A stretch of DNA of 64,000 nt, from contig NZ_CP020330.1 of NCBI RefSeq assembly GCF_002043005.1, positions 558,001-622,000 of the forward strand, read 5' to 3'. This document shows, piece by piece, positions 8,661-16,963 of the stretch. A program made the position numbers and the translations under genes. This DNA comes from Martelella mediterranea DSM 17316. GTDB taxonomy: Bacteria; Pseudomonadota; Alphaproteobacteria; Rhizobiales; Rhizobiaceae. The notes below the pieces were generated by a model, which saw nothing but the letters and a program-made list of their open reading frames with translations, did no database searches and was not told where the DNA came from. Position 1 is the first letter of the stretch; every line of letters starts with the position of its first letter.

Positions 8661-9787
8661 GCGCGCTTCTCCCGGGGCAGGCCAAGCAGGCGTTCCGCGA
8701 TAATGTTGCGCTGGATTTCGGCCGTGCCGCCGGCGATGGTCTCGCTGAAGGATTCCAGATAGAGATGGCTCCAGTCGCTGTCGGCCAGCGCCTCGGCGCC
8801 GAGGCATTCCATCGCGGTCTCGCTGATTTCCCGCGCCAGTTCGGCAAAGCGCAGCCGCATGAGCGAACCCTCCGACGGATTGGCCTGATCGCGAAACAGG
8901 GTGCGATAGGTGATCGCCCGAAGCGCAGCGGCCTCGGCGCGAAGGTCGGCAAGCCGCTCCGCCATGGCGCTGCCGGGCTTCGGCGCGGCCATCGCGATCA
9001 GGTCCTCCAGCCGCACCGACAGGTCGAGCTGCATCCCCATCGCCGCCGTCTTCCGCTCGAAACCGAGCGTGGTCATGGCCGTGGCCCAGCCATTGTGCAG
9101 ACCGCCGACCACGCTGGAAAGCGGGATGCGCACATCGTCATAGAACACTTCCGCGAAATGCACCGTTCCCGCCATGTTGCGGATCGGGCGCACGGTGATG
9201 CCGGGGCTTTTCATGTCGCAGATCACCCAGGACAGCCCCTTGTGCCGCTTCGACCCCGGTTCAGTGCGGATCAACAGTTCCTGATAGTCAGCAATATCGG
9301 CAAAGCTGGTCCAGATCTTCTGGCCGTTCACGACGAGATCGTCGCCATCCACGACCCCGGTCGTCGACAGCGATGCGAGATCGGAGCCGGCGTTCGGCTC
9401 GGAAAAACCCTGACACCAGATTGAGCGACCTTCCAGAATCTGCGGCAGATGAAACGCCTTCTGCTCTTCCGTGCCGCAGGCAATCAGCGTCGGCCCGGCA
9501 TGGTTGAGCGCGACAAAGGTGCAGTCATGCACCGAGGGCGCGCGGGCGCGGACATATTCCTCGTACCAGATCACCAGCTTGTCGGGACCAAGCCCCCGCC
9601 CGCCATAGTCCGCCGGCCAGCCGATCCCCGACCAGCCGCCGGAATGGCATTTCGCGACCCAGTCCAACGCATATTGGCGCGAGGCCGCACCATCGCGCGG
9701 GGCCGGGCCCGCCGGCACGTTTTCGGAAAGCCAGGCGCGCGCCGCCGCGCGGAAACTGATATGATCTTCGGTATCTTTCAGATGCAT
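8657..9787 (-). CDS. Acyl-CoA dehydrogenase large (alpha-like) subunit
   Basis: The 376-residue acyl-CoA dehydrogenase has the FAD/substrate motif WCQGFSEPNAGSDLASL (about residues 124-140) and NGQKIWTS. GFER places Glu at about residue 244, the catalytic-base position of isovaleryl-CoA dehydrogenase. The MCAD-type base is absent: the C-terminal motif reads AGGTAEIQ. It should introduce an alpha-beta double bond and pass electrons to ETF. It is coupled to the small subunit by a 4-bp overlap and lies 7 bp downstream of an SDR gene. Confidence 0.9.
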   Translation of the reverse strand: MHLKDTEDHISFRAAARAWLSENVPAGPAPRDGAASRQYALDWVAKCHSGGWSGIGWPADYGGRGLGPDKLVIWYEEYVRARAPSVHDCTFVALNHAGPTLIACGTEEQKAFHLPQILEGRSIWCQGFSEPNAGSDLASLSTTGVVDGDDLVVNGQKIWTSFADIADYQELLIRTEPGSKRHKGLSWVICDMKSPGITVRPIRNMAGTVHFAEVFYDDVRIPLSSVVGGLHNGWATAMTTLGFERKTAAMGMQLDLSVRLEDLIAMAAPKPGSAMAERLADLRAEAAALRAITYRTLFRDQANPSEGSLMRLRFAELAREISETAMECLGAEALADSDWSHLYLESFSETIAGGTAEIQRNIIAERLLGLPREKRA

Positions 9788-9794
9788 TTCATCC

Positions 9795-10493
9795 TCACGT
9801 GATCCATCCTCCGTTCACGCTGACATCGGTACCGGTCATGTAGCTTGCGCCGTCCGATGCGACAAAGGCGACTACACGCGCGATCTCCGCCGGCTCCGCC
9901 CATCGTTTCATAGCCACATTTTCCATCTGGCGCGCCATCTGCGCCGGATCGACATCGCGGGCGATGGCCGTGTCGGTGATCCCCGGCGAGACCGCATTCA
10001 CGCGGATGCCATGGGGCGCCAGCGCCCGCGCCAGGCTCTTGGTCAGGCCGACCACGGCGGCCTTGCTCGTGCCGTAGCTGATCAACGGGCTGCCGATCGT
10101 CGCCGCCAGCGAGGCGACGTTGACGATCACCCCGCCGCCGCGCTCGGCCATGCCCCGCGCCAGATATTGCGACAGAACGAACGGCGCGCGAACATTGACC
10201 GCCATGGCCCGGTCGAAATCGGCAAGCGTCGTGTCGAACACGCCGCGCTTTTCATAAAGCCCGGCGCAGTTAACCAGACAGGCCACCGGCCCGTCGCGAT
10301 CGAGTTCCGGCAGCAGACGCTGGAGCGCATCCATGTCCGTCAGATCGCAGGCGAGGAACCGATCCGAGGAAGGCCAGTCCTTCGGGGTCGTGCCCTGGCC
10401 GAGCCCGATGATCCGGTCGCCCCCGGCCCGGAGCGCCTCGCAAATCGCACGGCCGATGCCTCCCGCACAGCCGGTTACGACGCTGGTCCGCAT
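9795..10493 (-). CDS. SDR family oxidoreductase
   Basis: The 232-residue short-chain dehydrogenase starts almost directly with the cofactor motif (TGCAGGIGRAI), followed by VNCAG and the active-site YGTSK. The start at 10493 is chosen because GAGAGGG lies just upstream; an extension to 10517 is possible. It is the first gene of the minus-strand operon SDR - ACAD large - ACAD small - SDR and is divergent from a second ACAD pair. An alcohol/ketone step in the same pathway is likely; the exact substrate is not known. Confidence 0.86.
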   Translation of the reverse strand: MRTSVVTGCAGGIGRAICEALRAGGDRIIGLGQGTTPKDWPSSDRFLACDLTDMDALQRLLPELDRDGPVACLVNCAGLYEKRGVFDTTLADFDRAMAVNVRAPFVLSQYLARGMAERGGGVIVNVASLAATIGSPLISYGTSKAAVVGLTKSLARALAPHGIRVNAVSPGITDTAIARDVDPAQMARQMENVAMKRWAEPAEIARVVAFVASDGASYMTGTDVSVNGGWIT

Positions 10494-10671
10494 GTCGCCC
10501 TCTCTCTTAAAATCCACATTATGGAACGATACTTGAAAGCGTTCATCTCGTTTTCTTTCACGCTAGTGAATGATTTCATGGTTTTCAACATATTCCGCCA
10601 CTTGACACCAAAAATCTTTCAAATCACTATTCCCGCAATACGGAACGTCTGCTGTCCGCAGGGAGGAAGCT
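10494..10671. promoter_or_regulatory. Divergent promoter region between the two acyl-CoA dehydrogenase operons
   Basis: This AT-rich spacer holds TTCAC-GCTA-GTGAA at 10557-10570 (5-bp perfect arms) and a weaker TGAA-AGCG-TTCA at 10534-10545. Both fit a dimeric repressor operator controlling both operons. The dyads differ from the TTACT...AGTAA boxes near the TetR gene, so another regulator, such as the IclR protein encoded at 15253-16014, could act here. Confidence 0.4.
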
Positions 10672-11826
10672 TTGGATTTTGATTGGAGCGACGACAATCG
10701 CCGCTACCGGGCGCGTGTCCGCCATTTTCTTGAACAGGAACTCCCGGCGGAATGGCCGGAGATCGCCCGGCATGGCCCGGGTTCCAAGGAACAGACCGAA
10801 TTCAGTCTCGACTTCTGCCCGAAGCTGGCAGAGGCGGGATTTCTCGTGCCGCATTGGCCCGAAGCGCTTGGCGGCGCGAACGGCACCGCATGGGAACATC
10901 TGATTCTCGGCGAGGAAATGTGGGCGGTTGGCGAGCCGCGCGGCGGACAGTACATGAATGTGAACTGGATCGGCCCGACGCTGATGCGTTACGGCAGCGA
11001 GGCGCAGAAGGACCGCTATCTTCCGCCGATGGCCGCGGGCAAGGCGATCTGGTGCCAGGGCTTCTCCGAGCCCAATGCCGGCTCCGACCTCGCTTCGCTG
11101 CGCACCCGCGCGGAACGGGATGGCGATCACTATGTGATCAACGGCACGAAGATCTGGACATCCTATGCCAGCCTTGCCGAAACCTGCTTCCTGCTGGTGC
11201 GCACCGGGCCGCTTTCAGCGGGGAAATCCGCGATCGCGATCCTGCTTGTTCCGATGGATACGCCCGGCATCGAGGTGCGCGCGATCCCGAGCCTTGTCGG
11301 ACATGGCGATATCCACGAGGTGTTCTTCACCGACGTGCGCGTGCCGGTTTCAACGCGGCTCGGCGAGGAAGGCCAGGCCTGGGAAATCATCAACTATTCG
11401 CTGACCAACGAACGGGTCGGCATTCCCCGCTACGCGATGTCGTCACGGGTGCTCGGCCATATCGTTGCCGACCTGAAGCGACAGGACCGCTTCAACGACG
11501 GCGTGGTGCGCATGCGGGCGGGCGAAGCCGCGGCGGCCTGCGAGGCGGCCCGGCTTCTGGTCTACCGGCTCGTGGACATGCGCGCGCGGGGACAGACGCC
11601 CGGGCCAGACGCCAGCCTTGCCCGCGTGGCGACGGTGGCGGCCGATAACGCGGTGCTCGATTTCGCGCTCGATTTCCTGCCCGAATTCACCACCGGCAAC
11701 GTCTATCCCGAATATCTGGCGCATCATGAACGGGCGATCGTCGCGGGCATCGCCTCGGGTGCGACCGAGATCCAGCTCAACCTGATTGCCCAGCGCCATC
11801 TAGAACTGCCGAGGGGGCCACGCTGA
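10672..11826 (+). CDS. Acyl-CoA dehydrogenase large (alpha-like) subunit, second pair
   Basis: The 384-residue acyl-CoA dehydrogenase contains WCQGFSEPNAGSDLASL (about residues 127-143), NGTKIWTSYA, and TNER with Glu near residue 247 at the isovaleryl-CoA-dehydrogenase base position. The C-terminal motif ASGATEIQ lacks the MCAD Glu. TTG is the start, with GGGAGGAAG placed 4 bases before it. It is the first gene of a plus-strand operon that continues through the small subunit, a crotonase and a CoA ligase. It is clearly related to the divergent large subunit and shares its motif layout. Confidence 0.9.
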   Translation: MDFDWSDDNRRYRARVRHFLEQELPAEWPEIARHGPGSKEQTEFSLDFCPKLAEAGFLVPHWPEALGGANGTAWEHLILGEEMWAVGEPRGGQYMNVNWIGPTLMRYGSEAQKDRYLPPMAAGKAIWCQGFSEPNAGSDLASLRTRAERDGDHYVINGTKIWTSYASLAETCFLLVRTGPLSAGKSAIAILLVPMDTPGIEVRAIPSLVGHGDIHEVFFTDVRVPVSTRLGEEGQAWEIINYSLTNERVGIPRYAMSSRVLGHIVADLKRQDRFNDGVVRMRAGEAAAACEAARLLVYRLVDMRARGQTPGPDASLARVATVAADNAVLDFALDFLPEFTTGNVYPEYLAHHERAIVAGIASGATEIQLNLIAQRHLELPRGPR

Positions 11827-12746
11827 TGTATTTCGAACCGAACGAGGACATGACCGCGCTCCTGTCCGGCCTTGAACAGATCGCCCTTGGCGAGGGCACC
11901 GAATGGGAGCCCTCGGGCGACTGGAGCCGGCAGGTCTGGTCGCACACGCTGGACCGGACGCTGGATGAGAACGGCTATTATGACGCCGGCGCGGAGGAAA
12001 GCCTTGGCGCCATCGCCGCCGCCGCGATGATATGGCGGCTGTCGCGGCTGTCGGTGAATATCGAGGCCGCCGCCTCGGCCATGCTGCGGCCGGCGCTTGG
12101 CGAGGACCTGCCGCGCCCGATCGCGGTGATGACCGACCGACGCGGCGGGGCCGTGCGCTTCCTGCCGATGGCGAAGGCTGTGCTGCGCATCGATGACGAT
12201 GGCGTCCATGCCGCCCTGCTATCCGATGGCGATGTGCGCGAGCTGCCGACCATCAACGCCTATCCCATGGGCGAGATCGTCAACGATGCGCTGGAATGGC
12301 GCCGCCTCGACGCCGATGCCGGGCGGATCCGCGACCTGTGGCGGATTGCCGTTGCCGCCGAACTGGCGGGCGCGATGCGGGGCGGGCTCGATGCCGTCAT
12401 CGCTCACGTCAAGGACCGCGAACAGTTCGGCCGGCCGCTCGGAGCCTTCCAGGGCGTTCAGCACCGCCTCGCCATGGCCTCGGCGCGGCTCGAACCCACC
12501 TACTGGCTGACCCTCAAGGCCGCGCAGGAGCTCGACAGTGCCGACGCCGCGATCGCGCTCGGCTATACCGCGTCAATTTCCACGCAGATCGTCTATGATC
12601 TCCACCAGTTCATGGGCGCGATGGGTCTGACGCTGGAACATCCGCTCCACCGCTGGACCTACCGGCTCCGCCACCTGCGCTCCGAACTGGGCGGCGCATC
12701 GACGAATTTGCAACTGGCCGCCGATCGGCTCTGGAGGAATGCATGA
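11826..12746 (+). CDS. Acyl-CoA dehydrogenase small (beta-like) subunit, second pair
   Basis: The 306-residue protein is weakly conserved at its N-terminus but has an acyl-CoA dehydrogenase C-terminal helical domain: VKDREQFGRPLGAFQGVQHRL, then a FMGAMGLTLEHPLHRW segment replacing the usual HGGxG motif. No catalytic Glu is visible. Its ATG shares the last base of the large-subunit stop, and its own stop overlaps the crotonase start by ATGA. It probably forms a heteromer with the protein encoded just upstream and supplies the FAD-binding arginine. Confidence 0.85.
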   Translation: MYFEPNEDMTALLSGLEQIALGEGTEWEPSGDWSRQVWSHTLDRTLDENGYYDAGAEESLGAIAAAAMIWRLSRLSVNIEAAASAMLRPALGEDLPRPIAVMTDRRGGAVRFLPMAKAVLRIDDDGVHAALLSDGDVRELPTINAYPMGEIVNDALEWRRLDADAGRIRDLWRIAVAAELAGAMRGGLDAVIAHVKDREQFGRPLGAFQGVQHRLAMASARLEPTYWLTLKAAQELDSADAAIALGYTASISTQIVYDLHQFMGAMGLTLEHPLHRWTYRLRHLRSELGGASTNLQLAADRLWRNA

Positions 12747-13537
12747 CGAAACTGCCCGAATTCGAGGCCCTGCTGCTGGAGCGCAAGGGCCGCCGGCTGA
12801 CGATTAGCTTCAACCGTCCCGATGTGCTCAACGCCTTCGGCCAGGTCATGCATCAGGAATTCGTCGAAGCCCTGCAATTCGCCGGGCGCGATCCGGGTTC
12901 CGACGTCATCGTGCTCACCGGCGCCGGACGGGCGTTTTCCGCCGGCGGCGACCTCAACCGGATGGAAGAGTTGATCGCCGACCCCAGCGAATTCGACCGT
13001 GAGGCCGCCGATGCCAAGCGGATCGTGTTTTCACTCCTCGACATCGAAAAGCCGGTAATCGCGCGCGTCAATGGCGCAGCCGTCGGGCTGGGCGCGACCA
13101 TCGCGCTGTTCTGCGACCTGATCTTCATCGACGAGAAGGCCAAGATCGGTGACCCCCATGTCAAGGTTGGCCTTGTGGCCGGCGATGGCGGCGCGATCAT
13201 CTGGCCGCAACTCTTGGGCTTTCCGCGGGCCAAGGAATTCCTGATGACCGGGCGTCTCCTGACCGGGGCCGAGGCCGCAAACCTCGGGCTGGTGAACTAC
13301 GCCCTGCCCGCCGAGGAGCTCGACGCGCGCGTCGATGAACTGTGCGAGGAGCTCCTTTCGGGCAATACCGAGGCAATCCGCTGGACCAAGGTGACGGTGA
13401 ACCTCGAACTAAAGCGCATCGCCCATGCGCTGATGGACCCCGGCATCGCCTACGAATCCGTTTCCGTGCGCACCGAGGCGCATCGCCGCGCCGTTCACGA
13501 CATGAAGGCCCGGATAGCCGCCAAGGCCAAGGAATAG
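12743..13537 (+). CDS. Crotonase-superfamily protein, non-canonical active site
   Basis: The 264-residue crotonase has FNRPDVLNAF, the oxyanion segment SAGGDLNRM (about residues 54-62) and VNGAAVGLGA. Matching to rat enoyl-CoA hydratase by eye puts Thr and His where Glu144 and Glu164 stand (DPHVKVGLVAGDGGA). The Asp in AGDGG could be a replacement acid/base. It might be an isomerase, a hydrolase, or a hydratase with altered residues. It overlaps the small ACAD subunit by 4 bp and is followed by the CoA ligase, so it acts on the product of the paired dehydrogenase or on a later intermediate. Confidence 0.84.
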   Translation: MTKLPEFEALLLERKGRRLTISFNRPDVLNAFGQVMHQEFVEALQFAGRDPGSDVIVLTGAGRAFSAGGDLNRMEELIADPSEFDREAADAKRIVFSLLDIEKPVIARVNGAAVGLGATIALFCDLIFIDEKAKIGDPHVKVGLVAGDGGAIIWPQLLGFPRAKEFLMTGRLLTGAEAANLGLVNYALPAEELDARVDELCEELLSGNTEAIRWTKVTVNLELKRIAHALMDPGIAYESVSVRTEAHRRAVHDMKARIAAKAKE

Positions 13538-13564
13538 GCGCGGTTGCGACCAGAAAGGCAAGAC

Positions 13565-15169
13565 ATGAACGTTCTGGACAAAAGACTAGCCGAGCTGAAA
13601 GCGGCGGGACGGATCCTGCCGGCCGACGGCGAAAGCCTGGGGGCCATCGCGCTCGCCAAGGCCGAGGCCGATCCCGAACGGATCGTCGTGATCGACAGCG
13701 AACGCACGCTTTCTCGCGGCGAGATAGTGGATCTGGCGCTTCGGCTTGGCGGCGGATTGCTGGCGCGCGGCCTGCGGCCCGGCGACGCAATCGGCTTCCA
13801 GTTGCCCAATTGGTGGGAGGCCTGCGTCATCAACATGGCGGCGGCGCTGTTCGGTTTCCGGATCGTGCCGCTCATGACGATCTACCGCGCGGCAGAGCTG
13901 CGGCATATGCTGCCGACCTGCGGCATTCGCGCCGTGTTCATACCGGAAATGCTGGGCCGGACGGACTTTCCCGCGCTTCATGCCGGGCTGGACGGGCTCG
14001 ATCACATGGTGCTCACGGTGCGCGCCGGCGAAGCATCGCCCGACAGTTTCGAGGCACTGATTGCGACGCCGCCCGCCGAGCCGAGCCTGCCCGATTTCAA
14101 CGACATCAAGACCGTGTTCTTCACATCGGGCAGCACGGGCATGCCGAAAGCGGTGCTGCACAGCCATGCCTCGATGGACTCCTTCGTGCGCTCGACCAGC
14201 GCGTTCTGGGGCATCACCGGGCAGGACCGGTTCTACATCCCTTCGCCCATCGGACATATCGGCGGATCGATCTATGCCTTCGAGTTTCCGTGGATTTCGG
14301 ATATCACCGCGATCCTGACGACGCGCTGGGACCCCGATCTTGCGGTCGCCGAGATCGACGCCCACCGCGCGACCTTCATGGCAGGAGCCACCCCCTTCCT
14401 CGTCAATCTCATCGCGGCTTCCGAGCGCGCCGATACCCGCCTGCCCAGCCTGCGCCGCTTCATCTGCGGCGGGGCGAGCGTACCGCCGCAACTGATCCGG
14501 CGCGGGCTCGAGCGGTTTGCCAACGCAGTGGTCTCGCGGGCTTACGGATCGAGCGAGGTTCCGGTTGCCTGTCCCGGCATCAGGACCCGCGCCGAGGCCG
14601 AGGCTTTCGCCGAGACCGATGGCGAGATCGAGGCCGAGATGCTGATCCTCGACCCCGAAGGCCGAGTCGTGGCCGACGGCGAGATCGGCGAGATCGCCGC
14701 CCGCGCGCCGCGCATGCTGATCGGCTATCTCGACCCTGCCCATGAGGAGGGCAATTTCCGACCGGACGGCTATTTCATGATGGGCGATCTGGGTCGCCGG
14801 ATCGAAGGACGTTTTCTGGAAATCACCGGACGGACCAAGGACATCATCATCCGCAAGGGCGAGAACCTCAGCCCGCTCGAAATCGAGAATGCGCTGATGC
14901 AGCATCCCGCCGTCCGGCAATGCGCGATCGTCGGCATACCGGACGAGGAACGTGGGGAGATGGTCGTGGCCTTCGTGGTGCCGCAGGCTGGCTACCATTT
15001 CGACTTCGCTATCATGGATGCGCATCTGACGGAATTCGGCCTTGCCCGCCAGAAATTTCCCGAACGGCTCCATGTCGTGGAGGAGTTGCCGACCACCGCG
15101 ATCGGCAAGGTCAGGAAATCCGACCTGCGCGAGATCGCGATCGGCGAGGCCGATACGGTCGAAAGCTGA
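13565..15169 (+). CDS. AMP-dependent acyl-CoA synthetase (ligase)
   Basis: The 534-residue ANL-superfamily enzyme has the P-loop FTSGSTGMPKAV (about residues 182-193), the YGSSEVP motif, MMGDLGRR, GRTKDIIIRKGENLSPLEIE at the hinge, and the catalytic lysine region PTTAIGKVRK near the C-terminus. It should activate a carboxylic acid with ATP and CoA. The ATG at 13565 is preferred because GAAAGG is just upstream; an in-frame TTG at 13544 lacks a good site. Sequence style resembles cyclohexanecarboxylate-type and other medium-chain or alicyclic acid ligases, but the substrate is unproven. Confidence 0.88.
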   Translation: MNVLDKRLAELKAAGRILPADGESLGAIALAKAEADPERIVVIDSERTLSRGEIVDLALRLGGGLLARGLRPGDAIGFQLPNWWEACVINMAAALFGFRIVPLMTIYRAAELRHMLPTCGIRAVFIPEMLGRTDFPALHAGLDGLDHMVLTVRAGEASPDSFEALIATPPAEPSLPDFNDIKTVFFTSGSTGMPKAVLHSHASMDSFVRSTSAFWGITGQDRFYIPSPIGHIGGSIYAFEFPWISDITAILTTRWDPDLAVAEIDAHRATFMAGATPFLVNLIAASERADTRLPSLRRFICGGASVPPQLIRRGLERFANAVVSRAYGSSEVPVACPGIRTRAEAEAFAETDGEIEAEMLILDPEGRVVADGEIGEIAARAPRMLIGYLDPAHEEGNFRPDGYFMMGDLGRRIEGRFLEITGRTKDIIIRKGENLSPLEIENALMQHPAVRQCAIVGIPDEERGEMVVAFVVPQAGYHFDFAIMDAHLTEFGLARQKFPERLHVVEELPTTAIGKVRKSDLREIAIGEADTVES

Positions 15170-15252
15170 GGTGCGGCTCTCGTCCGGCTTGTGGCGGCGA
15201 AGCCGGGCGTCTAGAACATGGACCGATCCGCGCAACATGGAGGACCGAACCA

Positions 15253-16014
15253 TTGTCACAGGAGGGAACACAGGCGATCCGCCGCGCCGTCGCGATACTG
15301 ACGCGCATCGCCCGCGCGACCGAGGACGCTCCCGCCACGCTGAGCGCGATCGCCACGAGTTTCGACCTGCCGAAATCGACGGTGCACCGGATCCTCAAAT
15401 CGCTGACCGACACCGATCTCGCCACCTACGACCCGGTCACGCGGCGCTACGGGATCGGCCTTCTGTGCTACGAACTCGGGCTTGCGGTGACGGACCGTGT
15501 CGTCGATATCGCCGGACTGCGCTCGCTGCCCGAGCGGCTTGCCAGGAAGACCGGCATCACCGCCTATCTGATGCGCCGCTCCGGGCTCGAAGCGGTCTGT
15601 CTCGCCAAGGCGGAAGGCACGTCGGTGATCCGCGTCATGCCCGTGGATGTGGGGCAGCGACGGCTGCTGGGCGCGGGTGCGGGCGCGACCGCGCTGCTTT
15701 CGGAACTCGGCGATGCGGATGTCGAGCGGGTGCTGGCCGCCATCAAGCCGGAACTCGGCCAGTATGCCGACCTCACGGTCGAGAACATCCGGCAGAACGT
15801 TGCGAAGGCCCGGGCCGCCGGTTATGCGATCAGTGACCGTCAGGTCTATTCCTCGACCTTCGGCCTCGGCATGTGCATTCCCGCGAGCGTTGGGCCGCCG
15901 GGCTTTGCCGTATCGCTTGCGGCTTACGGGCCAGACGCGACCCCGGAGAATGTGCGCGAATGGATCTCGGTCATGTCAAGCGAGATCGCACGGTTTCGCG
16001 ACGAGCGGGCCTGA
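15253..16014 (+). CDS. IclR family transcriptional regulator
   Basis: The 253-residue protein has a winged helix-turn-helix at residues 5-65 (SFDLPKSTVHRILKSLTD) and an IclR effector domain (LMRRSGLEAVCLAKAEG, GQRRLLGAGAGATALL, then the C-terminal SLAAYG strand). The start is TTG at 15253 because GGAGG (15239-15243) lies 9 bases before it; longer upstream readings overlap the ligase gene. The gene sits between the ligase and the MaoC pair in the same direction. It is a natural candidate for sensing the free acid or its CoA ester. Confidence 0.87.
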   Translation: MSQEGTQAIRRAVAILTRIARATEDAPATLSAIATSFDLPKSTVHRILKSLTDTDLATYDPVTRRYGIGLLCYELGLAVTDRVVDIAGLRSLPERLARKTGITAYLMRRSGLEAVCLAKAEGTSVIRVMPVDVGQRRLLGAGAGATALLSELGDADVERVLAAIKPELGQYADLTVENIRQNVAKARAAGYAISDRQVYSSTFGLGMCIPASVGPPGFAVSLAAYGPDATPENVREWISVMSSEIARFRDERA

Positions 16015-16035
16015 CACAATGTCTTCGAGGGCGTC

Positions 16036-16521
16036 ATGACCGGCTGGCATTTCAGGCGCGACGCGCTGGGCCGGGAAGTCGGCCCCTATTCCTGGACAAT
16101 TGAGGCCTGCCGCATTGCCGCGCTCTGCGAGGCAATCGGCGAAAGCTCGGAGATTCACTTCGATGAGGAGGCCGCGCGCCGGGCCGGTTACGCCGGCATC
16201 GTGGCGCCGCCGACCTTCGCCCATGTAATCGACGAGGAAACCGCCCGGCAGGCGCGGGAGCAGGGAAACCCGACCGTTCTGGACCTCATCGGCGCCGATC
16301 TGCGCCACATCGTGCACGGATCCGAAACCTATGATCTGTTCGCACCGATGCTTTCCGGCGACACCGTGACGATACGCCACCGGATCGACGGTTTCGAGCT
16401 GAAGAAGGGCGGCGCTCTCGACCTTGCGCGCGTCACCTCGCGGATCGGGCACCCCGAACGCGGACTTCTGACCACACTGAGCCGCATTTATATCCACGTC
16501 CGGCCAGAGGGGGCGGCATGA
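16036..16521 (+). CDS. MaoC/FAS1-like hotdog dehydratase subunit (larger partner)
   Basis: The 161-residue single-hotdog protein resembles the N-terminal MaoC-like dehydratase family, with GYAGIVAPPTFAHV in the position of the hotdog central helix and DLRHIVHGSETYD further on. It lacks the full hydratase-2 motif, which is found in its neighbour. The next gene overlaps by ATGA and encodes a canonical hotdog. This matches heteromeric enoyl-CoA hydratases such as ChsH1-ChsH2 of steroid side-chain degradation, where one subunit is degenerate. Complex formation is inferred. Confidence 0.82.
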   Translation: MTGWHFRRDALGREVGPYSWTIEACRIAALCEAIGESSEIHFDEEAARRAGYAGIVAPPTFAHVIDEETARQAREQGNPTVLDLIGADLRHIVHGSETYDLFAPMLSGDTVTIRHRIDGFELKKGGALDLARVTSRIGHPERGLLTTLSRIYIHVRPEGAA

Positions 16522-16952
16522 CCGGCGCGCTGGCCGCGGCCCGTGTTGGCGATGCGCTGCCCGAACTTCGCTTCGGCCCGATCACCCGCGACCGGCTGGC
16601 GCGTTTCGCCAGGGCCTCGGGCGATCACAACCCGATCCACCTCGACAGTGATTTCGCCCGCGCCGCCGGCGCCGATGAGGTGTTCGGACACGGAATGCTG
16701 ACGATGGGCGTCCTGACCCGGCTCGTCTCCGGCTGGTACGGGCAGGCCGCGCTCCGCCAGCTCGACCTTCGCTTTCTCGCCAAAACCCCGTTGGGCGCGA
16801 CGCTGGCGTGCACAGGAACCGTGACCGACCGGCGTGACGACGCCGACGGGATCCGCCTGACCCTTGCGATCGCCGCTGCGCTTGAGGACGGCACTACGGT
16901 GCTCGCCGGAACCGCACTTGTGGCGCTCCCGCAACCGGGCGAAAGCGCCTGA
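16518..16952 (+). CDS. MaoC-like (R)-specific enoyl-CoA hydratase subunit
   Basis: The 144-residue hotdog protein has the hydratase-2 motif: ARASGDHNPIHLDSDFARAAG with catalytic Asp and His near residues 35-40, then the GHGMLTMG turn. It should add water to a trans-2-enoyl-CoA. It overlaps the preceding hotdog gene by 4 bp and is the last gene of the plus-strand series, convergent with a crotonase gene after 11 bp. This hydratase may serve bulky enoyl-CoAs that the crotonases with altered active sites cannot hydrate. Confidence 0.88.
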   Translation: MTGALAAARVGDALPELRFGPITRDRLARFARASGDHNPIHLDSDFARAAGADEVFGHGMLTMGVLTRLVSGWYGQAALRQLDLRFLAKTPLGATLACTGTVTDRRDDADGIRLTLAIAAALEDGTTVLAGTALVALPQPGESA

Positions 16953-16963
16953 CGACTGCCGGC

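Noticed and set aside
14920..15252. N-terminal extension of the IclR gene into the ligase gene
   Set aside because: The extension lacks domain similarity and overlaps the ligase; TTG at 15253 has a well-spaced GGAGG and gives normal IclR length.
13586..15271. A 561-codon open frame on the minus strand across the CoA-ligase gene
   Set aside because: It is antisense to a clear ANL ligase, has no recognisable domain and shows the arginine/histidine-rich composition typical of GC-driven shadow frames.
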